A stretch of DNA of 64,000 nt from Okapia johnstoni (Eukaryota; Chordata; Mammalia; Artiodactyla; Giraffidae), in NCBI GenBank assembly GCA_024291935.2, contig CM044306.1, positions 5,652,501 through 5,716,500 of the forward strand, in the 5' to 3' direction. Position 1 is the first letter of the stretch; every line of letters begins with the position of its first letter. The notes beneath the pieces are model-generated. The model worked only from the letters and a program-made list of their open reading frames with translations. It had not been told where the DNA came from and ran no database searches. Shown piece after piece: positions 12,281 through 22,241 of the stretch. The position numbers and the translations under genes are program-made.

Positions 12281-12386
12281 CTCTCCCCTGGAATTCCAGG
12301 GTCAGGGCCTTGGTGTGGGAGCAGAATCAGGGCCCCACAGGGGCCCTTCCAGGTCCTCTGGAATTCCAGGGTCAGGGCCTTGGTGG
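12281..12386. repeat. 70-bp tandem duplication, partial
   Basis: CTGGAATTCCAGGGTCAGGG and the next eight bases recur exactly 70 bp apart (from 12289 and from 12359). The second copy is truncated after CCTTGGTG. This looks like a local duplication. Confidence 0.85.
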
Positions 12387-12392
12387 CCCATT

Positions 12393-12520
12393 CATTGATT
12401 CACACAACCAGCCTTTATGAAAGGCCTGCAGTATGCCTGACCAGGGACGTCATCGCCAAGGAGGAAAGCATAGCATAGATGCTCGCACAGGGAGATAGAA
12501 ATTAAACAAATAAATACATT
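12393..12520 (-). repeat. L2 LINE fragment (probable)
   Basis: 'attcattgattcacacaacc', 'gcagtatgcctga' and 'aattaaacaaataaataca' match the antisense L2 3' end in order. Confidence 0.5.
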
Positions 12521-12702
12521 TAACCCAGTATTGAGGAGTCTGGACATATTTGAGTACACATACGAAATGCTTTTATGTGGCCCCATAATTCCCCCTAACT
12601 GCATTCTGCCAAATCTCCCTTTTCCTGCTCCCTTAAAGACATTTAGCCAAATTATATACGTTTTCAGCCATGTCCAGCTGTTATAGCCCTCTATTTCAAT
12701 AT

Positions 12703-12941
12703 CGGTCTTCCCAGGTGGCGCTAGTGGTAAAGAACCTGCCTGCCAATGCAGGAGGTTTGATAAGAGGTTTGATCTTATAAGAGACGCAGGTTGGATCCCT
12801 GGGTCAGGAAGATTTCCTGGAGGAGGGCACGGCAACCCACTGCAGTATTATTGCCTGTAGAATCCCATCGACAGAGGAGACTGGTGGGCTACAGTCCATA
12901 GAGTCACACAGAGTCAGACTGTGCAACTTAGCATGCGTGCA
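12703..12941 (+). mobile_element. Bov-tA SINE with internal duplication
   Basis: A full Bov-tA from TCTTCCCAGGTGGCGCTAGT to the 'gcatgcgtgc' tail. Within the tRNA-derived half a 12-bp unit (AAGAGGTTTGAT-like) is duplicated at about 12753-12776. ATTTCAATAT (12693-12702) and TTTTCAGTAT (12942-12951) are a probable target-site duplication. Confidence 0.93.
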
Positions 12942-12951
12942 TTTTCAGTAT

Positions 12952-13635
12952 TTATTCCGATTTATTTAGAACTTCAGTCTTGGCAAAATTCAGAGCTCTG
13001 TTCCTCCAGGTTTGGCTATGGCTGAATGGATTGGGGTGGGGTCTGTGGGTCACCCCCTCCCTTTGATTCCCTGCCTGAGGCCGAAGTCTTCTTGCCGGTC
13101 TCTCTGTCTAAGTCTGACCAGCCAGCCCTGGCTCCTTGCTTAAGGTGGTGGGGGGACGTGGACCTGCAGGGACCCCCCACAGCATCATGAATTGGTCAGG
13201 GAGACCCAGATTCAGCTTTTTCCTCTTTCCCCATCTCCCCTTCCCCTCCCACATCTCTTCCAGATGGAAACCTTCTTGTGGGGAGTCCCTGCAGAATGGC
13301 TGAAGCCCAGATCTCTTCTTGGGGTTCACTCCATCCAAGGCAAGGGCACACAACCTTGTCCATCAACAGTGGGAGAGCAGACAGGTCACAGTTGCCCTCC
13401 TGGGACCTGGGGCTGCCTCCAGCCACCCTGCCTCCACCCCGCTCAGGAGCAGGAGGCGGCCAGAAAACCTGTTGGCCACGTTAAACAGCCAACCAGGAGC
13501 TACCTTGATGGGGGGAGAGCAAGTTCCCCCGCCCTCCTCCGATGGGAAGGGAGAGACCAGGCTTCCTTCACACGCTGCACTTGAGTCAGGCCAGCTTCCT
13601 CTCTCTGTCTTGGCCGATGGGGATGGAGAAGGGGT
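12952..13635. other. single-copy sequence, no gene seen
   Basis: Overlapping frames on both strands at 13108-13584 arise in G/C-rich DNA and show no family resemblance. Confidence 0.45.
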
Positions 13636-13639
13636 ACAG

Positions 13640-13830
13640 TGATCATCACAGTAACGGACCAATGTTTATGAAATGGTACCTGCTTTCCAGGCAGAACATG
13701 TGATGCAGGTCCTATTGGAACCTTCATCTTAGAGGAGAGGAGACTGAGGCACCAGAAGGGTGTCCGAGGTCATGCAGGACGTGCTGGAGACCCTCCCAGG
13801 CTGGTCCTGCAGCCATGCCCCGGGCTCTGC
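13640..13830 (+). repeat. MIR SINE fragment
   Basis: 'caatgtttatgaaatggtacc' then 'ggagaggagactgaggca' then 'gtccgaggtcatgcagga' follows the sense MIR core (gaggaaactgaggc ... aaggtcacacag). Confidence 0.6.
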
Positions 13831-14495
13831 CACAGGGGTGCTGAGGGCCTTGGCCATCCTTCCAGGATGAGTTTGCCCTAAAAGCAGCGCCGTCACTGGG
13901 AGGCTTTTAAGCAGAGTCAGGACAGACCCTGAAGCCGGAGTCTGGAGAAGTGGGTCAGCCAAGGTACAGGCTACTTACACACTAAGGGGCCACCTTGAGC
14001 CCTGCCTTGTTCTCCTGCAGCCCACCCAAACTCATTTCTTCGGGGGGGTCTCAGGAATGCTCCTGAAGTGACTAGAAAGGGCTGTATGCCCCCCTTGGAC
14101 CCTGCAAAGGGAAGAGGATCGGGGTTTTCCTGCCTTGCCCTGGCCCTCAGGTGCGCACAGCTCCCTGGAGAATACATTATGCCTCCGAACATAGCCCGGT
14201 GACATGCAACTGATGTTCTGTGGACGGTTAGACAGCAGCACGGCTGAGGACTAGGAAACACCAGACAGATGGATACCACCCCCTGCCTATCACCTCTCCT
14301 GCACAACACTGCACACCCTGCCCCCCAGGAAATGGGGAGGGGACCTGGAGGGAGGAGCCAGCCCCCTCCTGGAGCATAGAACCCAGGGATCACCCTGGTG
14401 CTCAGATGGAGACCGTGGGGCCAGTGAGCCCAGGATGCAGGCTCCTGCAGCCGACACACTTGGCTTCAGTTCTGATTCTGCTCCCACTCCTAACA
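13831..14495. other. single-copy sequence, no gene seen
   Basis: The 162-codon minus-strand frame at 13971-14459 has no recognisable domain and overlaps other-frame ORFs. Confidence 0.45.
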
Positions 14496-14499
14496 GCGC

Positions 14500-14805
14500 C
14501 TGAATCTGCCTTCAGATGTCACCCTATTTCACTGCCCAAACAACCCCACGGGGAAGGTGTTTTCCCACCATATGATTGAAGAAGCAAAGGCCCGCACTAG
14601 TGCTCCCACACCAGAACTGGAATTCAGACTGCTCTGAGGAACTCCAGAGCCTTCAAACCGTCTGCCAGCTTGGAAGGCAAATCGCCCGAGCCCTCCACAC
14701 CCCCATTTCCTCATTGGTAAAAAGGTGGACATCAGTCCCCACTTCCCTGAGCTTTGAGAAGGTTCTGTGTTGACGGAGGGTCTGGCACAGTGCTTGAACG
14801 TGGTT
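14500..14805. repeat. two diverged MIR fragments in opposite orientation
   Basis: About 14500-14650 reads like sense MIR ('cccgcactagtgctccc', 'ccagaactggaattcagac'). About 14690-14805 reads like antisense MIR (CCCCATTTCCTCATTGGTAA, 'ggtctggcacagtgcttg'). Confidence 0.5.
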
Positions 14806-14817
14806 GTATTCATGTGG

Positions 14818-15215
14818 GTTTTCTAGAGAAACAGAACCAACAGGATGTGTATATAAATATAGAGAGATGTATTTTAAGGAATTGGCTTATGTGATTGTAG
14901 AGGCTGGGCAAATTCAAAATCTGATAGGGAAGTCTGGAAGCCTGGAGACCGGGGGAAGGCATGCAGTTTGAGTCCAATGCCTGTCTGTTGACAGCCTCCC
15001 CTCTTGCTCCGGGGAGGTCAGTCTTTGTTCTAATCAAGCTTTCAACTGATTGTACGAGGCCCACCCACCTTAGGGAGAGCAGCCTGCTTTGCTCCAAGTG
15101 CACTGATTTCAATGTTCATCTCATCCAAAAACACCTTCACAGAAACATCACAGAATAATGTGTGATGAAATTTCTGGGCACTGTGACCCAGCCAAGTTGA
15201 CACATAAAATCAAGC
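14818..15215 (-). repeat. old placental interspersed repeat, family uncertain
   Basis: It begins TTCTAGAGAAACAGAACCAA and ends AAGTTGACACATAAAATCAA, with 'ggaattggcttatgtgattg' and 'tcatccaaaaacacct' in the expected order for a widespread old eutherian repeat. I suspect an L1M-type or other old LINE/LTR piece. The minus-strand orientation is judged from the antisense T-rich reading and is tentative. Confidence 0.6.
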
Positions 15216-15534
15216 ATCACAATGGTGAACATCCCTGCTATGGTAGCCATTCTGGGTAGAGGCACTGCCCCCTGCCATCAGCACCCATGGGTCTTCATCA
15301 TGGGATGTGGTACCCATGACTGCCATTTGAATGTGCATGGAGGGTCCATGGGAATGTGTGTGGGGGGTGGGGGAGGGCGCATGAGTGAACACGTAGGCAT
15401 GTACACAGCTGTCAAGGTGTAGGATACCCCCTCAAGGGGGTGGGCCAAGCTGTGTGCAGACCCTGGAGCAAGAGGGGCCACTTCACTGACCCATCAGGTC
15501 CCAGGGAGTGGGGGAAGTTGAAGGAAGTAGCTAG
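15216..15534. other. single-copy sequence
   Basis: Nothing recognised apart from a G-rich run near 15362-15380. Confidence 0.4.
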
Positions 15535-15700
15535 AATGTGGTACAAATCCTGACTTCTGGCCATGACCCTGGATAGAACACTGAACCTCCTGAGACTTGG
15601 TTCAGCCTCAGCAAAGCAGGAATAATGAACCCGGCCACACAGAGCTTCTGGGAGGGTGAAATGCACGAATGAAAGCCGCTAACTGGGGCCAGCCCAGCCC
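15535..15700 (-). repeat. MIR SINE fragment
   Basis: 'ccatgaccctggatagaaca' then 'ttcagcctcagcaaagcagg' then 'gggagggtgaaatgcacgaatg' matches antisense MIR. Confidence 0.5.
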
Positions 15701-15704
15701 CAGC

Positions 15705-15935
15705 GAACATAAGAGCCCTCCCTCCACAACCGCGCTGATGAGAAGAGCACGTCCAAAGCAGAGCAGAAACTTAATTAGGATTGGAAAAATGTGAATTCCA
15801 AGGCTTATTAAATTCATGATATTTTTACTTACCATGTACCCAGAAATATATTTAGCAAAGCAATTTACACCATCACTGGCTGATGGATCGTGGTTTTCCA
15901 AGTTGAGTTTTAAGATGTAAATGGGCTTCAATCAG
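15705..15935. promoter_or_regulatory. candidate conserved noncoding element
   Basis: A non-repetitive A/T-rich island with a TAATTA core (15772-15777) and CTTATTAAATTCATGATATT downstream. It is not a recognised repeat; a regulatory role is inferred. Confidence 0.4.
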
Positions 15936-16104
15936 GGCTTGGCCGCGAGAAGATGCTCCCCTCCCATCCTGTCCTGGTCCTTTGGGTTCCAGCCTCACCT
16001 GGGCAGCCTCCTGGGGTGGACAGATGGCCCTGAGCTCCTACCTCCCAGGGAGGCTCTGCTGGGAAAGTCTCTGCCTAGCAGGAGAGGGAAGGGGCGGGGA
16101 GCAA
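15936..16104. other. single-copy sequence
   Basis: A short G/C-rich stretch; nothing recognised. Confidence 0.4.
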
Positions 16105-16500
16105 AGAGGCAATATAATAACAGTGATAACAACCATTTATCAAGCACTTACCGTGTGCCAGATACTGTGAGCTTCACCGCGGGTAACTCACTTACCCCTC
16201 CCAGCAACCCCAGGAGATAAAGAGCACCCAGGCACCTCTTCTGAGCAGCTGTGTGACTTTGGGCATATGGTTTGACCCCTCTCTCTTTCTCTGCCTCAGT
16301 TTCCTCATCTGCCAAGTGGAGATAATAAGAGCTATATGTGATAAGCGCTAAGCGCATTCCTGGAAATTAGTCAGCTCTCAACATCAGACATCAGTGAGTC
16401 TATGAAGCGACAAATCTCTTGCTCAAGATCAAACAGCTGGCAAGCATAGAATCGGGATTCAGCATCAGGTGCACAGACTCTGAAGCTCTTAACTGCAGGT
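16105..16500. repeat. MIR interrupted by an opposite-strand MIR
   Basis: 16105-16225 is the sense 5' half of a MIR ('aacaaccatttatcaagcac', 'ccgtgtgccagatactg'). 16228-16385 is an antisense MIR (AGCTGTGTGACTTTGGGCAT, TGCCTCAGTTTCCTCATCTG). 16386-16500 resumes the sense MIR 3' half ('gctcaagatcaaacagctgg', 'gaagctcttaactgc'). The order fits one MIR inserted into another. Confidence 0.65.
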
Positions 16501-16819
16501 GGGGATGGCCCCACAGTATCCTGGTGCCCAGGCCGAGCCTATCTCGTGTCATGTGCCTTTTGTGTCTGAGCTTAAGGACAGCGGAGTCAGGGAGGGGTCA
16601 GTGGGGTTTGATAAAACGCATCCAGGAAGCCCGGGCAGGAGTCGCGTCTTGGTGACCTGCCGATGCGCTGGGAGATGGGGGCTCACTCCCCAAGGTTCAG
16701 GCTACCCCGGAGCAGGTTGACTGCCAGCGTCCGGCCCGGCCTTTCCTCTTCTATTTGTCTCCGTCCTCCCTCCCGTGTGCCCTTGCCTGAAACAAGGGCT
16801 TGCTGGAGCAGGATGAGCA
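16501..16819. other. single-copy sequence
   Basis: G/C-rich and non-repetitive. Short frames on the plus strand have no support. Confidence 0.4.
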
Positions 16820-16940
16820 GCTGGCCTTGGGATTTTATTTACTGAAATGATTTGCTTATGAACCAGCATGTTAATGCGAAACTGAATATTACCCCGGCTC
16901 CGATTAAATCATCACAGGTTCCAAATGAATTGATTTGACC
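16820..16940. promoter_or_regulatory. candidate conserved noncoding element
   Basis: An A/T-rich non-repetitive block ('gcatgttaatgcgaaactga', CCGATTAAATCATCAC, 'aaatgaattgatttgac'), set between G/C-rich flanks. The function is inferred. Confidence 0.35.
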
Positions 16941-17329
16941 GTACACAGAACCCTGGACTGAGTAACGCGGGTGAGCTCAGGTCCTCCTGCCCTGGCCAGC
17001 TACCCTTTCCCAGCAGAGTGGCTGAATGGAGATGTTACTGGGGACCAGGAGAATCCTGGGGGAGCGACAGCGCTTGCCTCTGGAGGAGGGAGACTGGCCC
17101 CAAAGGATACTGTCCAGCTCGCTCCTTCTATTGCACTGCCAGGCCTCCGGGACTGCGTGTGGAAAACAACCCTTCTCCCTCTCTGACTTCCTTCTGTGCT
17201 GACCCCTTACTTCACTTGTGCTTCCAGATGACACCTCTGCCGTGAGGCCACCCTGGATTTTCCCAAGTGGAGTTACTCCTTCCCATTACCCTCTCCATCT
17301 GTGGTTTTCTTAGAATTACACACTCATCC
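16941..17329. other. single-copy sequence
   Basis: Nothing recognised. Confidence 0.4.
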
Positions 17330-17425
17330 GTTGCTCCTTGAGCCTGAAAACTGGAAGCTCCTTGAGAACAGAGACCTTTGTCTTGGATCATCTCCAAGAC
17401 CAACTCTAAGACCAAGACCGGTCCG
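17330..17425 (+). repeat. L2/MIR-type 3' end fragment (weak)
   Basis: 'ggaagctccttgagaacaga' then 'gacctttgtcttgga' resembles the sense L2 3' end ('gctccttgagggcagggac'). Confidence 0.35.
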
Positions 17426-17889
17426 TAGCAGGTCACGCCAGCAAGGACTGCGTTCTTAACTGTGGAACTGGGCTGTTTCCTTCCTTTGACCTTGAGGGGT
17501 GCGCTGTAATGGATGTGGGGCTCCCCCTCTTTGTGGCTGGGTTTCTCCACTATAGTTTACCACAGCGGGGAGTGGAGTGACCCTGGAGAGGCTTAGCAGT
17601 GGCCTGGCTGAGGCCTGACTTTACTCTAGCCCCAAGGCACTGAGCTCTGGATATGGATGTGTGAGCTGTTTACCGGCTCACCAGATGCCCGAGAGATGCA
17701 CCAGATGCCCCAGATGCCCCAAAGATGAGCAGACATTGCGGGGGCCTCTCTGGAGGTCACCTAAGACGTGAACCCTCTTATTTCTGGGGCATCACAGGAA
17801 CCCCAGAAAACTAGGTTTGCCTTTGCCCCACCCCATCCCAGGGTCATCTGTCCCCACGTGGTCTTTCCCCTCCAGAAAGGACAAGCACC
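17426..17889. other. single-copy sequence
   Basis: A small imperfect CCAGATGCCC tandem lies at 17680-17722. Otherwise nothing is recognised. Confidence 0.4.
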
Positions 17890-18360
17890 TCTCCTTTTCA
17901 CATCCGCAGGCGTTAAATAATAATAATAACAATGATAATAGTGATACAAAGTAAAGTACCTTTAATGTAGTTTTTATTTTCAGGTTATAAAAATAATACA
18001 TACTGATTGTAGAAAATCTTCAACAGAGCAGAGAGGTGAAACAAAATTAAAATCATATGATCCACACTAGAAGTAAATACTATTAACATTTTGGTACATT
18101 TGTATTAAGACTTTTTCCAGGGCTTCCCTGGTGGTCCAGTGGTTAAGACTGTGCTTCTACTATAGGAGGCACAGGTTTGATCCCTGTTGAGGGAACTAAG
18201 ATCTTACATGCCACACAGTGTGGCCAAAATTTAAAAAAAAGACTTTTCCAGAGTGTATGTGCTCCTATGTCTCCATATTATAAAGCGCATTTAGGATCAT
18301 GTCATGTATACTTTTCATCAGCACAATTCTGCAAACCTTTCCTCGGATGACTAAGCATTT
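17890..18360 (+). repeat. old LINE-like repeat split by a SINE
   Basis: 'aaaaataatacatactgattg', 'tattaacattttggtacattt' and, after the SINE, 'aggatcatgtcatgtatact' follow the order of an old, A/T-rich placental repeat (L1M-like). A trinucleotide-like (AAT)n run starts it. The family is uncertain. Confidence 0.45.
18121..18240 (+). mobile_element. CHR-type tRNA-Glu SINE
   Basis: GGCTTCCCTGGTGGTCCAGT opens the element. It contains an A-box-like TGGTCCAGTGG and a B-box-like GGTTTGATCCC and ends in oligo-A. The duplication GACTTTTTCCAG (18109-18120) / GACTTTTCCAG (18241-18251) bounds it inside the old LINE-like repeat. Confidence 0.95.
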
Positions 18361-18469
18361 TCAGACCTCCCCCAACAGCAGCCTCATCTTTTCTCCTCGT
18401 GTTTTGGTCATTCAGGGAGGCCAGCAGAGAAAGCCCACCCCAGGAGGGAAGGGAAAACCCACCAGGCAT

Positions 18470-18625
18470 TAACCGAGTTAATAAAGTTAAACATTAAAAG
18501 GCAAAGAGATTCACAGTTAATCAAATAGTCGATTAGTCCGAAGGTTGAAGAAATAGAGCAATCGTTTCAATCTGATGCTTTAAATGTTTAACAAGCAAAG
18601 TCACCTCTTTTGTCCTACCTCAGTA
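18470..18625. promoter_or_regulatory. candidate conserved noncoding element
   Basis: Dense AT-rich single-copy DNA with GAGTTAATAAAGTTAAACAT, 'cacagttaatcaaatag' and 'aaatgtttaacaagcaaag' (forkhead/homeodomain-like motifs). No repeat match. A regulatory role is inferred. Confidence 0.4.
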
Positions 18626-19206
18626 ATCCCACCTCTCTCGGGAATCTGACATCCTAAAATCTTGAATATCACGAACCCCATCCTGACTTGCTCACCCCTC
18701 CATGAAAATCCTTTTATTTTTACAGTGTAAATCAGTCAGTAATCAACATTTCTGACCACCCAAAGCCCTGGGGCTGGTGCTCAGAGAAGTTTCCTCTGGA
18801 AGTTTGGTGAAATTTATAGCCCCACACCCCGCCCCACACACAGGCTGCTTGCAAGGGTTGGGGGCGTCACTGTGTGTGCAGGGGGTGGACAGGGTGGTCA
18901 TGGTAGAAGGTGGAAGCTGAGACTCTAATCTCAAATGGAATAGCCCAAGGTCAAGCACTGGGGACCAGCATACAGCTTTGGTGACCCAGCCACAAATTCG
19001 AAATAAATGGGGCAACATTCCAACCATTTCTGTTTCCCTTTTTCTCAGCCACAGATTCTCGGAAGGTCTGAGGCTGTTTTGGTTGTCACAACTGGAGAAA
19101 GGGAGGCATCCTGTGGGTAGAGGCCAGGGACACCACAAAACACCAGTACCACCATGCAGGTAGACCGCAATCCACGCAGCAATAGGGTCAATGTAGCCGA
19201 GCAGGG
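18626..19206. other. single-copy sequence
   Basis: The minus-strand 213-codon frame (18743-19384) runs from single-copy DNA into the Bov-tA below it and is not a gene. Confidence 0.45.
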
Positions 19207-19330
19207 ATGGAGAAGGAAATGGCAACCCACTCCAGTATTCTTGCCTGGAAAACCCCATGGACAGAGGAGCCGGGCAGGCTACAGTCAATGGGGTCACAAA
19301 GAGTTGGACCTGACTGAGTGCCTGAGCCCA
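19207..19330 (+). mobile_element. Bov-tA SINE 3' part
   Basis: It starts at GGAGAAGGAAATGGCAACCC and runs through the core to 'gttggacctgactgagtg'. The tRNA-like head is absent. Confidence 0.92.
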
Positions 19331-19350
19331 CAGGCATGCAACTGAGCAGG

Positions 19351-19447
19351 GAGTTTCCAGTGGCTCAGTGGGTAAAGAATCCATCTGTCAATGCAGGGGA
19401 CGCAGGAGCTTCGGGTTTGATCCCTGGGTCAGAAAGATCCCTTGGAG
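19351..19447 (+). mobile_element. Bov-tA SINE, left half (split by BovB)
   Basis: The tRNA-Glu-derived head, TTTCCAGTGGCTCAGTGGGT to GATCCCTGGGTCAGAAAGAT, breaks off at 'cccttggag'. The missing right half resumes at 20764 in the same orientation on the far side of an antisense BovB. Confidence 0.9.
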
Positions 19448-20763
19448 TTCAGTTCAGTTCAATTCAGTTGCTCAGTCGTGACTCTTTTCAACCCCATGAA
19501 CCGCAGCACGCCAGGCCTCCCTGTCCATCACCAACTCCTTGAGTCCACCCAAACCCATGTCCATCGAGTCGGTGATGCTATCCAGCCATCTCATCCTCTG
19601 TCGTCCCCTGCTCCTCCTGCCCTCAATCCTTCCCAGCATCAGGGTCTTTTCAAATGAGTCAGCTCTTCACATCAGGTGGCCAAAGTATTGGAGTTTCAGC
19701 TTCAACATCAGTCCTTCCAATGAACACCCAGGACTGATCTCCTTTAGGATGGACTGGTTGGATCTCCTTGCAGTCCAAGGGACTCTCTAGAGTCTTCTCC
19801 AACACCACAGTTCAGAAGCATCAATTCTTCGGCGCTCAGTTTTCTTTATAATCCAACTCTCACATCCATACATGACCACTGGAAAAACCATAGCCTTGAC
19901 TAGACGGACTTTTGTTGGCAAAGTAATGTCTCTGCTTTTTAATATGCTGTCTAGGTTGGTCATAACTTTCCTTCCAAGCAGTAAGCATCTTTTAATTTCA
20001 TGGCTGCAATCACCATCTGCAGTGATTTTGGAGCCCAGAAAAATAAAGTCAGCCACTGTTTCCACTGTTTTCCCATCTATCTGCCATGAAGTGAAGGGAC
20101 CGGATGCCATGATCTTAGTTTTCTGAATGTTGAGCTTTAAGCCAACTTTTTCACTCTCCTCTTTCACTTTCATCAAGAGGCTCTTTAGTTCTTCTTCACT
20201 CTCTGCCATAAGGGTGGTGTCATCTGCATATCTGAGGTTATTGATATTTCTCCCAGCAATCCTGATTCCAGTTTGTGCTTCCTCCAGCCCAGTGTTTCTC
20301 ATGAGGTACTCTGCATATAAGTTAAATAAACAGGGTGACAATATCCAGCCTTAACGTACTCCTTTCCCAATTTGGAACCAGTCTGTTGTTCCATGTCCAG
20401 TTCTAACTGTTGCTTCCTGACCTGCATACAGGTTTCTCAAGAGGCAGGTCAGGTGGTCTGCTATTCCCATCTCTTTCAGAATTTTCCACAGTTTATTGTG
20501 ATCCACACAGTCAAAGGCTTTGGCATAGTCAATAAAGCAGAAATAGATGTTTTTTCTGGTACTCTCTTGCTTTTTCAATGATCCATCAGATGTTGGCAAT
20601 TTGATCTCTGGTTCCTTCGCCTTTTCTAAAACCAGCTTGAACATCTGGAAGTTCACGGTTCATGCACTGCTGAAGCCTGGCTTGGAGAATTTTAAGCATT
20701 ACTTTACTAGCGTGTGAGATGAGTGCAATTGTGCAGTAGTTTGAGCATTCTTTGGCATTGCCT
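19448..20763 (-). mobile_element. BovB (RTE) LINE, 5'-truncated, degenerate RT
   Basis: This is a 1.3-kb antisense BovB. Its 3' hexamer tail (TTCAGTTCAGTTCAATTCAG on the plus strand) is at 19448. The ORF2 reverse transcriptase C-terminal half is readable on the minus strand. The catalytic YADD motif is encoded at 20219-20230, in the context NNLRYADDTT. Upstream palm-domain sequence (FIDYAKAFDCVDHNKLWKIL) follows. The frame is broken by a TAA at 20351-20353 and by a frameshift near 20580-20590, and the 5' portion including the endonuclease is missing, so it is dead. BovB encodes the machinery that ruminant SINEs such as Bov-tA are thought to use. Confidence 0.97.
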
Positions 20764-20876
20764 TGGCAAACCCACTCCAGTATTCTGGCCTGGAAAATTC
20801 CATGGCCAGAGGAGCCTGGTAGGCTACAGTCCATGAAGTTGCAAAAGAGTCGGCTATGACTGAGTGGAACTAAACA
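20764..20876 (+). mobile_element. Bov-tA SINE, right half (split by BovB)
   Basis: It resumes at GGCAAACCCACTCCAGTATT and ends in an (ACA)n-like tail. It is the continuation of 19351-19447. Confidence 0.9.
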
Positions 20877-20888
20877 ACAACAACAAAT

Positions 20889-21360
20889 TGAGCAGGACCC
20901 CTTTGGCTGTTCCGGGACAGGCCTTCCCTCTTACCCTCTGCTTTAGCTCCTCTCTGAAGTACCTAGGTAATAGTATTTGATGCACCTTTCCTGAGCTATT
21001 TTGCAGAGGTGAAAACCCCCCACCAAAGGGAAGATGTTGACTACTTGAGGACCATTAGCAAATGGCCCCAGGCCTCCTGGAGCCTCAAGACTGGTATACG
21101 GAACCCCTGTGACACCCCCTGCTCCCTCATCAGCCGATCGGAGGATCATGCACAAGCTAATCACACACCCTGCGACCCCCTACCCCAGTGACCCCCACCC
21201 CCACCTCCTGCCACTGAAAAATGCCTTTCCAAACCTTTTTGGGGAGCTCACCACCTCATCTCCTTGCATGGCCCTGCAATAAACCTTTCTCTGCTCCAAA
21301 CACGGACGTTTCAGCTTGTTTGGCCTCACTCTGCGGCAGGCACACGAACTTGCATTGACA
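20889..21360 (+). mobile_element. ERV solo LTR (probable)
   Basis: The segment from TGAGCAGGACCCCTTTGGCT to 'cacgaacttgcattgaca' has LTR architecture: TG...CA ends and an AATAAA signal at 21278-21283, followed by a T-rich/GT-rich R-U5-like stretch ('cggacgtttcagcttgtttgg'). I see no flanking retroviral gene and no convincing target-site duplication, so the exact ends are uncertain. It is an old non-coding remnant. Confidence 0.6.
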
Positions 21361-21750
21361 CTGAGAACAAGGCACCTGGTTTCTTTCCTCTCTGCTTGTC
21401 CCTGTGATGTACACTCAGAACCTTCCAGATTCACAGATGCACGTTCTCATGAGCCCCAAAGGAAAGCTGGGTGGCTGAGACTTAGCCCCTGGAGATCAAA
21501 AGCATAAATGGACAGAGGCCTTCTCGGGCGGAGCAAGGCATACCCTACCTATGAATGGATTGGACATGCTCTGGGGAGAAGGTAACCCTTGGACAATTTT
21601 GAAGGCTGGAGAAAGGAGGAGACAGAAGTGACAGGGTCCTGAAAGGGATGTCCTTTGAGCATCAAAGAAATTTGTTCTTCTTGGGGCTCTGTCCACCACC
21701 CCAACACTTGAGATAACCAAATGGCCACTTGCTGTTCCTACATACCTCTT
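21361..21750. other. single-copy sequence between two LTRs
   Basis: Nothing recognised; no retroviral coding sequence is visible. Confidence 0.45.
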
Positions 21751-21754
21751 GAAG

Positions 21755-22237
21755 TGTTGCAGGAAGGGGAACCCTTCCAGGGCCTGAGAGTGGGCTCTTG
21801 TCTAACATTCAGAAATGAAATTTCCGAGGAGACACATGAGCTGACAAAGCAAGAGACTTTATTCGGAAGGAGTGCCCGAGCGGAGAGCAGGAGGGGAAGG
21901 GGACCCAGGAGAACTGCTCTGCCACGTGGCTCGCAGTCTTGGGTTTTATGGTGATGGGACTCGTTTCTGGGTTTTCTCTGGCCAATCACTCTGACTCAGG
22001 GTCCTTCCTGGTGGCGCACCCACTGCTCAGCCAAGACGGATTCCAAGGAGAAGGATTCTGGGAGGTGGAAGGACACGTGGTGTCTCCTTTTGACCTTTCC
22101 CAAATTCTTCCAGTCAGTGGTGGCTTATTAGTTCCACGTTCCTTAGCAGGACCTCCTGCCATAAAATAACTCATGCAAATGGTTACTATGGTACCTGGCC
22201 ATGGTGGGCAGTCTCCGTCAGTGTATTTTCCCTAACA
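21755..22237 (-). mobile_element. ERV solo LTR with 4-bp target duplication
   Basis: A 483-bp LTR on the minus strand. On the plus strand it starts TGTTGCAGGAAGGGGAACCC and ends 'cccTAACA'. The minus strand carries 'gaataaagtctcttgctttg' (AATAAA and R/U5-like). GAAG flanks both ends (21751-21754 and 22238-22241), as expected for a 4-bp integration duplication. It is a solo LTR with no internal retroviral region. Confidence 0.83.
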
Positions 22238-22241
22238 GAAG

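Noticed and set aside
18121..18240. tRNA-like head with A and B boxes
   Set aside because: It is the tRNA-Glu-derived part of a CHR SINE bounded by a target-site duplication, not a tRNA gene. The same applies to the other SINE heads.
19448..20763. functional reverse transcriptase gene
   Set aside because: The YADD motif is intact, but a stop at 20351-20353, a frameshift near 20585 and loss of the 5' half make it non-functional.
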